Shown here piece after piece: positions 56,095 to 64,000 of a stretch of DNA of 64,000 nucleotides (positions within the stretch are counted from its first letter, which is position 1; each line of letters opens with the position of its first letter). The stretch covers positions 63,058,008-63,122,007 of the forward strand of contig CM059973.1 of assembly GCA_030490835.1 (NCBI GenBank). Direction: 5' to 3'. The notes beneath the pieces are model-generated. The model saw only the letters and a list, made by a program, of their open reading frames with translations, made no database searches and had not been told where the DNA came from. The translations under genes were made by a program, and so were the position numbers. This DNA comes from Annona cherimola (Eukaryota; Streptophyta; Magnoliopsida; Magnoliales; Annonaceae).

Positions 56095-59000
56095 CTAATT
56101 TAGCTCTATCATCCCCATATCATTCCTAATCTTACAGAATGATTCTTTAGCTAGTGGTTGGGTAAAGATATCAGCAATTTGGTCTTCCGTTTTCACATAT
56201 TCTAAGCATACATCATGATTCTCAACATGTTCACGAATAAAATAATGTCTCACATCAATATGCTTGGTTCTTGAATGCAGTACAGGATTTTTAGTTAAAC
56301 AAATTGCACTTGTATTATCACATCTAATAGGAATATCAACATAATCAATACCATAGTCTTTCAACTGTTGTTTCATCCAAAGTAATTGGGCACAACAACT
56401 ACCGGCGGCTATGTATTCGGCTTCCGCAGTAGATAGGGCAACACTTGTTTGTTTTTTTGAATACCATGAAACCAACATATGTCCAAGAAACTGACAAGTT
56501 CCACTAGTACTTTTTCTATCTACTTTATAGCCAGCAAAATCTGCATCCGAATAGCCGATTAGATCAAAGGTTGTCCCCTTTGGATACCACAGTCCAAGAT
56601 TGGCAGTTTTTATCAAATACTTAAAAATTCTTTTTACAGCATGTAGATGTGATTCTTTAGGGCATGCTTGAAATCTAGAACACATACAAACACTGAATAA
56701 GATATCGGGTCTAGAAGCAGTTAAATATAACAAGGAACCTATCATGCTTCTATAAAGCTTTTGATCGATACTTTTACCATTTTCGTCCATGTCGATCTTG
56801 ATTGTAGAACTCATTGGAGTGTTTGCCCTTTTGCTATTCTGCATTCCAAATTTCTTGAGCATCTCTTTGACATATTTGGACTGATTTAGAAATATTTCTT
56901 CATTTTGTTGCTTGATTTGCAGTCCAAGAAAGAAATTTAATTCTCCCATCATGCTCATTTCAAACTCGCTCTGCATTATTTTAGAAAATTCTTGACACAG
57001 ATTTTCGTCAGTAGCACCAAATATTATGTCATCCACATAAATTTGTACAATCAAAATATTTTTATTTTTGTACTTAATGAACAAAGTAGTGTCTACTTTC
57101 CCTCTTTGAAACTCATGATCAATCAAGAAACTATTTAACCTTTCATACCAAGCTCTTGGTGCTTGTTTTAGTCCATATAACGCTTTGGTTAATTTATAAA
57201 CAAACTTTGATTGATCCTTTTCTTCAAAACCAGGGGGTTGTTCAACGTATACTTCTTCATTCAAGTACCCATTCAAAAATGCGCTTTTTACATCCATTTG
57301 AAACAATTTGAAATTCATATGGGAAGCAAATGCTAATAGAATACGTATGGCTTCTAATCTAGCCACGGGTGCATATGATTCTTCAAAATCAATTACTTCT
57401 TCTTGGGAATACCCTTTGGCTACTAATCTTGCCTTGTTTCTAATTACAAGACCGCTTTCGTCTAATTTGTTCCTAAATACCCATTTAGTACCAATGATAG
57501 TGTGATTATTTGGTCTAGGAACTAAATGTCATACATTGTTTCTTTCGAATTGGTTTAGCTCTTCTTGCATTGCAATAACCCAATGTTCATCATTGAGAGC
57601 TTGTTCAATGGTATTTGGTTCAATTTTAGATACAAAGGCATATTGACCATAAACGTTTTGTTTTGATCTTCTAGTTTTCACTCCTTCATATATATTTCCA
57701 ATAACTTGTTCAATTGGATGGGCATTTTTGAATTTTAAATCAGTTGGAGGTTTGTAAGAAACATTACCTTCACTTACCTCTTCCTCCACGAGATCTTCTG
57801 GCTTGAGCTCGAGTTCCTTTGATTGTTCTTTGCCTTTTGTCTCATCTGCATCACTTTGTTCATCCTCCTTTCTCGGAGTTTGGTTAACTTCATCAAATAC
57901 AACATGTATGGATTCTTCTACAACTTGGTTTCGTTTGTTGAATACTCTATATGCTTTGCTATTTGATGAATAACCAAGGAATATAGCCTCATCGCTCTTA
58001 GCATCTAACTTTCCCAAGTTAGTTTTTCCATTGTTCAAAACATAACATGTACATCCAAAAGCATGAAAATAAGAGATATTCGGTTTCCTTCCTTTCCATA
58101 GTTCATATGGGGTCTTTTTCAAGATTGCTCGAATGGTAACACGGTTCAATACATGACAAGCTGTACTTACAGCTTCACCCCAAAATTTCTTGGATAGATT
58201 GCTCTCATTTAGCATAGTTCTAGTCATCTCTTGTATAGTTCTATTTTTCCTTTCAACTACTCCATTTTGTTGTGGAGTTCTTAGTGCAGAAAATGTGTGG
58301 TGAATTCCTTTCTCATTACAAAATTCTATGAATCGTTTATTTTCGAATTCGCCACCATGATCGCTTCTTATGGTCACAATAGTACTTTGTTTTTCATTTT
58401 GCACCAAATTTACAAAAATTGCAAACATAGAGAAGGCTTCGTCTTTGCTAGTTAGGAGAATTATCCATGTAAATCTTGAAAAATCATCAACTATGACAAA
58501 TACATATTTCTTTCCACCAATGGTCAAAATGTCGGATGACCCGTATAGATCCATGTGTAGTAGTTCAAGTGGCCTAGTGGTGGAAATTTCCTTTTTGGTA
58601 GAGAAAGGCATCTTTGGTTGTTTAGATAATTGACATGCCTTGCAAATCTTGTCTTTGTCATATTTTAATTTTGGTAATCCCTCTACCAAACTCTTTTTCC
58701 ATAGGGTCTTTATGTTGCCCATATTTATATGTCCAAGCCTCTTGTGCCAAACCCATGGATCATTATCAATGGCCATTAGACATTGACCATCTAATTCATC
58801 AAGTGAAACCAAATAGACATTTCCATGTCTTTTGCCACTAAACTTGATATGTTCTCCATCAAATACATTACATATAGATGATTCAAACACAACTTTGTAT
58901 CCTTTATCACATAATTGGCTAATACTCATTAAATTGTGTTTGAGTCATTCAACAAACAAAACATCTTCCATGCATGCATTTGAAATGCTATGTATATTTC

Positions 59001-59170
59001 CTTTACCTTTGATTTTACCTTTTTCATTATTGCCAAAAGCAACCATTCCATCATTACAAGGCTTAAGTTTGTGAAATAAACTTCTTTCACCGGTCATATT
59101 CCTTGAGCAACCGCTATCCATAAATCATTCATTGTTTGCCTTTGCCTTAAGACATGTCTGAAAAATAAGC
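56095..59170 (-). pseudogene. pol: Copia pol: protease, integrase, reverse transcriptase, RNase H, with three stops
   Basis: One frame runs about 1020 codons. The protease active site DSG is at 59110-59118, followed by TGE and the flap-like VAFGNNEKG. The pre-integrase zinc finger has HKRLGH and CKACQLSK. The integrase D-D-E residues are at 58549-58551, 58360-58362 and 58252-58254. Reverse transcriptase has [11 protein letters not shown] and YVDDI (57025-57039). RNase H has STAEAEY and the tail [17 protein letters not shown]. In-frame TGA codons interrupt it at 59125-59127 (just before the active site), 58945-58947 and 57529-57531 (start of RT). Otherwise the frame is well kept, consistent with a young copy. 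It would need a helper element to move. Confidence 0.93.
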
Positions 59171-59179
59171 AAATAAATC

Positions 59180-60982
59180 TTATCTCCTTGGTACCCATTT
59201 TATGGGTCCATTTGGGTTAGTAATATAAATCAATTTTTGTTGTTCTAACTTTGAAAGCCCAAATCTTGTGTTTCTTGGAACCCAAACTAATTTTGCACCA
59301 TGGTCATATAATTTCTTAAAATTACATTTGTAAGTTTTATGTCCCATTTTATTGCAGAAATTACAAGCCATAGGTAATCTTGGAGTAGGCCTCCAAGTAT
59401 GCAATGATTCAAATGTTGGTCTTCTAGTCCACTTAAAATTTTTCTTTTGTGGCTTGTACATAGATGCATTTTTAGTTTGATGTTTCTCAAGTATTTGTAC
59501 ATTTGATTTGCTACTTTCTCCTTGCTCAAATGTATGATACCCAAGACCTCTTTTATGTGTTTGGGAGGTCATATTTAAAAACGTTTTGACACTTTCTCCT
59601 TGATTAGAGAACTTAGCTAATGATTCATTTAATGATTTGTTCTCCTTTTTCAGCAGATCATTTTCATCTTTCAATTTGTCTAATCTTTCTGCAAGTTTAC
59701 CATTTACAATTATTGTTGCATCACATTGTCTTTTCTTAATTGTAAACTTGCTTCCTAATTTCTTCATTTCTTCATATAATGAATCATATGCAGTTTGTAG
59801 CTCATCTAATTCAGTACATTTGAGGCATTCTTGAAAGGAAGAAAAACTTGATTTAGAATGGGAGAGTTTGGAACTTACCTCTTCATCGCTTGTGCATTTC
59901 GTTGAGGTAATTCGTTCTTCTTGTTCGATTTGTGCCATGCAGCAAATTCTCGCACATTCTTCCGCCTCGTTTTCGTCGGTTGAGGAGTTACTCGTTGTAG
60001 ATTCCTCATCGTTTACGTACATGCCTCTACCTTTGTATTTTTGGAATCTTTTGTTGTCCCCTCGATCCTTTCTTTGTTCTTTTGCCTTGCTCTCTTCTGG
60101 AGTTGGACATTGAGCTTGCATATGTCCCGAACCGCCGCATCGGTAACATTTGGTCGATTCTTTCTTCTTCTCTTTGGGAGTTCTTTCTTTGAAACCTCTG
60201 AAATTTTTGCCTTTTCTCACAAATTTTCTGAAATATTTTGTGAGTAGGGAAATCTCGTCGTCGTTTTGAGAAGAGGAGGTATCGTCAGTGTCTTGTGCGG
60301 CTTTCAAGGCGATTGCTCTTTTGCCCCTATGTTGATCTTCATTTCTTCTCTTGATTAGCTCATGTGACATGAGTGAGCTAATTAAGTCTTCAAGCTTTAG
60401 TGTGTTAAGGTCCTTGGCTTCTTCTATCGCAGTGATTTTTGGAGTCCATGATTCGGGTAGAGCTCTCAAAATCTTCATAACCTGCTCAGATTCAGATATA
60501 GCCTTTTCAAGACCTTTTAAAGCTTTAGTAATTTTTGAGAATCTAGCAAACATTTCAGAAATATTTTCTGTTTCTAGCATTCTAAAATTTTCTAGTTCTC
60601 CAATCAAAAGATTTCTTCTCGTCCCTTGGACTTGAGAAGTTCCTTCATAGATAGATGTTAGCGTATCCCATATCTCTTTGGCGGTCAAGCAAGAGGATAC
60701 TCTATCATATTCAGAAGCAGTAAGAGCACAAAATAAAGAGTTCATAGCTTTGGCGTTGCTCTTAACAATTCTTACTTCCTCATCGGTCCATTTGGAAGCT
60801 CTTTCATCGGTAGGCAAGGTTACTCCATCTTGGATAGTAATCCAAGAGTCCATGTCGGTAGCCATGATGAGTTGCTTCATACGAAGCTTCCAATATCCAA
60901 AATTGTTCCCATCAAACAACGGTGGCCTTGTAAAGGATTGGCCTTCAGCAAAAGCGGGAACGGAAGTAGATTGGGATGCCAT
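59180..60982 (-). CDS. gag: Sirevirus-type Gag
   Basis: A 600-residue frame starts at 60982, just inside the primer-binding site. Residues about 20-60 (PPLFDGNNFGYWKLRMK) form the DUF4219-type start. About 70-210 is the UBN2 retrotransposon Gag domain (KEIWDTL, YEGTSQVQGTRR, LPESWTPK). A CCHC zinc knuckle CYRCGGSGHMQAQC is at 279-292 and a second, CNFCNKMGHKTYKC, at 540-553. Between them are an acidic stretch and a coiled-coil-like segment (about 430-500). Long Gags of this plan are typical of Sireviruses. Gag packages the RNA in cytoplasmic particles. The frame is intact. It ends (WVPRR stop) in a different frame from pol. Confidence 0.93.
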   Translation of the reverse strand: MASQSTSVPAFAEGQSFTRPPLFDGNNFGYWKLRMKQLIMATDMDSWITIQDGVTLPTDERASKWTDEEVRIVKSNAKAMNSLFCALTASEYDRVSSCLTAKEIWDTLTSIYEGTSQVQGTRRNLLIGELENFRMLETENISEMFARFSKITKALKGLEKAISESEQVMKILRALPESWTPKITAIEEAKDLNTLKLEDLISSLMSHELIKRRNEDQHRGKRAIALKAAQDTDDTSSSQNDDEISLLTKYFRKFVRKGKNFRGFKERTPKEKKKESTKCYRCGGSGHMQAQCPTPEESKAKEQRKDRGDNKRFQKYKGRGMYVNDEESTTSNSSTDENEAEECARICCMAQIEQEERITSTKCTSDEEVSSKLSHSKSSFSSFQECLKCTELDELQTAYDSLYEEMKKLGSKFTIKKRQCDATIIVNGKLAERLDKLKDENDLLKKENKSLNESLAKFSNQGESVKTFLNMTSQTHKRGLGYHTFEQGESSKSNVQILEKHQTKNASMYKPQKKNFKWTRRPTFESLHTWRPTPRLPMACNFCNKMGHKTYKCNFKKLYDHGAKLVWVPRNTRFGLSKLEQQKLIYITNPNGPIKWVPRR

Positions 60983-61013
60983 ATTGATAAGATCTCTTTG
61001 GTAAACTCAAAGA

Positions 61014-61028
61014 CCTGCTCTGATACCA
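61014..61028 (-). promoter_or_regulatory. Primer-binding site for initiator Met-tRNA
   Basis: The minus strand reads TGGTATCAGAGCAGG, two bases inside the 5' LTR. TGGTATCAGAGC is complementary to the 3' end of plant initiator methionine tRNA, the usual primer of Ty1/copia elements. Confidence 0.95.
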
Positions 61029-61748
61029 CTTGTTGGTCCCGAGTCGATGGCAAAACCCAAGAGGGGAGGGGTGAATTGGGTTCTTTAAAAATCTTTGATA
61101 AACTAAAGACTTAACCCCTTGAGTAATTAATCCCCTTTTGAAAAGAGCTAGAGAGCAATAAAGATAAAACAGTAAAAAGAAATATAACACAAGATTTATA
61201 GTGGTTCGGGCAAACCTTCCCTACTCCACTCTTCCAAGCTCACACTCTGTTGTGACTTGGGTTCCACTATGTATTCCACGAATACACTTAGAGTCACCGC
61301 TCTCTTCTAGATTCCAGCTCTAGGGGGCATATACAACTAGAGCCACTTGCTCTCTTCTAGATTCTAGCTCTAGGGGGCATAAACAACTCACATGCAAAAG
61401 TAGGTGATGAGTCTCACTCCAATCACACCCTACTTTGCATATACTTGATCTTAGCTACCCAAGCTAAATCAAGATTTATACAACAAGACAATGAAATAAA
61501 TGAAACTACACTTTACAGATTTGTGTAGGCAGATTTAGCATGAGGAAGAAGTTGTAGAAGCAGCTTTGGATGAATATTGATGAAGGCGCTAGCAACTTGA
61601 AGCTTTCTTCTTCCTTAGAATGTATACGGACCACTCAACAATGGAGAAAAGCAAATAGGAAACCTTTCTTCTACTTCTTTTCTCTCTTTGAACTTTGTAG
61701 TAGTGTCTTGTGTTATCTTGTTGTATTTTCACGTTCATTTGAGGGTCC

Positions 61749-61755
61749 TTTTATA
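61749..61755 (-). promoter_or_regulatory. TATA box of the 5' LTR promoter
   Basis: Minus strand reads CTCTATAAAAGGACC. It lies about 90 bp downstream of the nearer AGTCGACTT cluster, which is a good layout for a U3 promoter with upstream elements. The same box occurs in the 3' LTR at about 52379-52385. Confidence 0.7.
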
Positions 61756-61839
61756 GAGGGAAGAAAATATGAACGTTGTGGAGGTTGTTGGCGCGCAATA
61801 AATGAGCTCCAACGTTCGAAAAATTTGAACGTTATCCCA

Positions 61840-62735
61840 AGTCGAAGATGGAGTCGACTTGTCCTGCGACTTGGCAACCCAAGTCGCATCTGGAGTCGAC
61901 TTCGTCTGCGACTCCAGTTCTTCCAATTTCTCAAGTCTGAGTTTCAGTCGACTTGGTTTCAGACTTCGACTCAAGTCGAACCTGAAGTCGACTTGACCTG
62001 GTCTTATGCTGAGACCATGATCCTAACTTGGTTTACTTCTTGATTGCTTATCTTTCTTCCTCTTGTGCTTTTAAATGTTGAGTAGCTCTCCTTATGAAGA
62101 ACTTGGCTTTGATCTTCTTGATTCGGCTTGATCTTTGCAAAGCTTTTGAGCTGTTTGAGTCCTTGCATGATATATGCTTGTTCCTCGCTTAGTCTTGGAC
62201 TCACTTGGTCTCCATAACTTGGGTGTTGCCTTATTTGAATAAGCTTGAAGATTTGCCTTGGCTTGATAGACTTGATTTGAACATTGAATATGAATCTTAG
62301 CTTTGATCTTCAAGAATCTTAAGTTGTTTCTTTGTGAATGAACTTTTCATCTCATTTGGGTTTGAACAAGTTCAATATGATCCTTGGAATATGATTGAAA
62401 CTTCAATCTTCAAGTCTAAAATCCTCAAGTCGAAGTTGGAGTCGACCTTGTCTGCGACTTGACCCAAGTCGCACCTGGAGTCGACTTCGTTTGCGACTTG
62501 GGCAGCTTCGTGCCCCCAAAATCAACGCTGGACATTTTTTTCCGTTTGAAGTCGATGCTGGAGTCAACTTCGTCTGCGACTTGACTTCCCAAGTCGCAAG
62601 TGGAGTCGACTTGACCTGCGACTTCACCTGTTGCCTTTTGGGATTCATTCTCAAGTCGATATTTGAGTCGACTTTGGGATCGACTTCACCCAAGTCGAAG
62701 TCCAAGTCGACTTGGAGATCGACTTGACCTTTTTG
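61840..62735 (-). promoter_or_regulatory. AGTCGACTT palindrome clusters in U3
   Basis: Four AGTCGACTT sites lie between 61850 and 61995. Four more, plus variants such as gagtcgacct and gagtcaact, lie between 62430 and 62730. They are interspersed with ctgcgacttg motifs. The core GTCGAC is self-complementary and CpG-containing. The position upstream of the TATA box suggests regulator binding or a methylation-sensitive control region; this is inference. Confidence 0.6.
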
Positions 62736-62858
62736 CTTTCCTTAAACATTTAGCAAACACATTAGTACCTTTTATATACTCAAATTAGCTCTTGTTAATC
62801 ATCAAAACTCAAGATTTGGTCAATTTTTATTGTTTTAAACATTGTTTCCAACAGTTTT

Positions 62859-64000
62859 TGTTCTTTTTTTTTAAAAAAAAAAAAGAAAACGAAAAATGAA
62901 AGAGGAAGGGGAAAGGATGTGCGGTGTTTTTTTTTTTAAAAAAAAACGAAAAATGAAAAGGAGAAGAAGGATAACGAGCAGAGAACGGGCAGATATTTGT
63001 AGTCTTCCGTTCTTTTGTTTTTTTTTTTTTTAAATGAAAAAAAATGAAAAGGAGAAAAAAATAACGAGCAGATGGGTTTTTGGCTCTCGTCGATTTTTTT
63101 TGAAAAACAAATGAAAAATGAAAACGTGCTAGTGCTGGTTTGTTTTTTTTTTTAAATGAAAAAAATGAAAAAGAGAAGGAGGATAACGAACAGAGAACGG
63201 GCAGATATTTCTTGTCTTCCGTTCTTTTGTTTTTTTCTTTTTTTGCAAGAAAAAAAAGACAACGAAATCTATGGAGAAAGGTGCTGGAATCCAAGCACTA
63301 AAAAAATTCTTCCCTTTTTTTTTTTGAATGTTGAGGACGGGCTGATGCTGTAATAGGCGAACTGGATATCTTTTTTTTCGTTGATATTTTTTTAAAAAAA
63401 TAACCGAAAAGATGGGAAGATGAGTTTCTAAGGAAAAAAAGAAAATGCTGATTTTGGGAGACTTTTTCACCGTGTCCAATAAGAGAAGAGTGTCCTCTTT
63501 TTATAGGTTTTTAGGTTTGAGAAATTGCAATTTGGTATTTTTTTATTATTTTGCACAATTTCCTGTTTTCTCTTTTTGCAAAGATATAATAAAAATGGAC
63601 CTTTTAGTAATTTTGTGAGTGGTTTTTGAAAACCACCCATAGGGCCCATGGTTTTGTTTGAGTAGTAAGTCGAATCTTTTTTGGCCATTGATTTTGTGTA
63701 TTTTGACCTTTTATTTATATCTTGATTATTACATGTTTTTCCTCAATTCTTGATAAAGCCCACATTTATTAATGTTCTTTGTTTATTTTAACGGTTCAGA
63801 TTTTTACTTAATGAGTTAGATTTATCGAATTTATTTAGCACTTGGAAATATTGTAAATTTCCCTCTTTCTTTGGTCAAATAGACTTTGACCATCAAAAAC
63901 CCCTTAAATATTAATTGTTTGTTTAATCCGAGCCGCTCATCTTGTTGATTCTGCTCCAATTGTCTTGATAAAGTATCTTCCATTTTATCTTAAATGCGAA
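62859..64000 (-). mobile_element. Inverted copy of the long LTR, second part (continues past the window)
   Basis: Resumes after the copia element and its second GTTTT duplication. It runs as the reverse complement of about 48310 down to 47097, including the mirrored TATA box. The LTR start (matching 46895) would lie about 200 bp beyond the window. Confidence 0.92.

Larger units (their letters stand above)
51661..62853 (-). mobile_element. Young Ty1/copia retrotransposon, Sirevirus type, 11.2 kb
   Basis: The two LTRs are the same length, 1823 bp, bounded by TGTTGG...CCAACA. The 5-bp target duplication GTTTT lies at 51656-51660 and 62854-62858, and the uninterrupted target can be read at 48310-48330 (inverted). 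On the minus strand the order is LTR, Met-tRNA primer-binding site, gag, protease-integrase-RT-RNase H, a third ORF, polypurine tract, LTR. The order of integrase before RT defines Ty1/copia. A large gag with two zinc knuckles and a coiled coil, a gene after pol, and repeated polypurine tracts are Sirevirus traits. About a dozen LTR differences by eye (roughly 0.7%) mean a recent insertion. Confidence 0.96.
61031..62853 (-). repeat. 5' LTR of the Sirevirus-type element
   Basis: Read on the minus strand. U3 runs from 62853 to the TATA box at 61749-61755. It contains two clusters of the palindrome AGTCGACTT (about 62430-62730 and 61845-61995). R/U5 continues to 61031. Confidence 0.95.

Noticed and set aside
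1..64000. CRISPR array, bacterial operons or ribosomal RNA genes
   Set aside because: No regular direct repeats with unique spacers and no rRNA or operon structure. The content is plant nuclear transposon sequence.

Overview
The window is an AT-rich stretch of nuclear DNA from a flowering plant. This is inferred from plant-type transposon families, a terpene synthase fragment, a plant-like LST8 (TOR complex WD40) pseudogene and tRNA-derived SINEs. I cannot name the species. I see no intact host gene apart from one possible very small secreted-peptide ORF. Nearly everything recognisable is a transposable element, often one inside another.

Layout. Positions 1-9737 and 17035-27876 are two copies of the same sequence in direct orientation, offset by 17,034 bp. 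They differ by point changes and by three transposon insertions present in only one copy. Copy 1 ends exactly at a 100-N assembly gap (9738-9837). Both copies are packed with MITEs and hAT-type elements that start TAGGGG and carry 8-bp target duplications. The unique stretch 9838-17034 holds an LTR-like region, a degraded Ty1/copia integrase relic and two SINEs with clear target-site duplications.

Positions 29239-35463 are a complete Mutator-like element (MULE) with long terminal inverted repeats and a 9-bp target duplication. It carries a mudrA-type transposase gene (DDE residues visible, SWIM finger region missing), a convergent two-exon GRF zinc-finger gene, and a captured terpene synthase fragment containing the DDxxD motif. 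Next to it (36187-38682) is a 5'-truncated, intron-containing LST8 pseudogene with several frameshifts, a stop and weakened splice sites. More hAT/MITE relics follow (40211-42658), then a 58-codon ORF with a signal peptide (43509).

The last 20 kb is a nest. A family of LTRs beginning TGTTGACA, with a TTGGCGACTCC primer-binding site, occurs as a partial copy (43760), a full copy (46895-49889) and an inverted copy (50145 to beyond the window end). The last two form a head-to-head palindrome with a 255-bp spacer. A young Ty1/copia element of the Sirevirus type (51661-62853, minus strand, two 1823-bp LTRs, GTTTT target duplication) sits in the inverted arm. It has gag, pol and a third ORF after pol. 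Pol has three in-frame stops and ORF3 one. The U3 of its LTR and the pol-ORF3 gap share an array of the palindrome AGTCGACTT, which suggests an internal promoter.

All calls come from reading the sequence by eye. Family names rest on motif recognition, and no database search was run.
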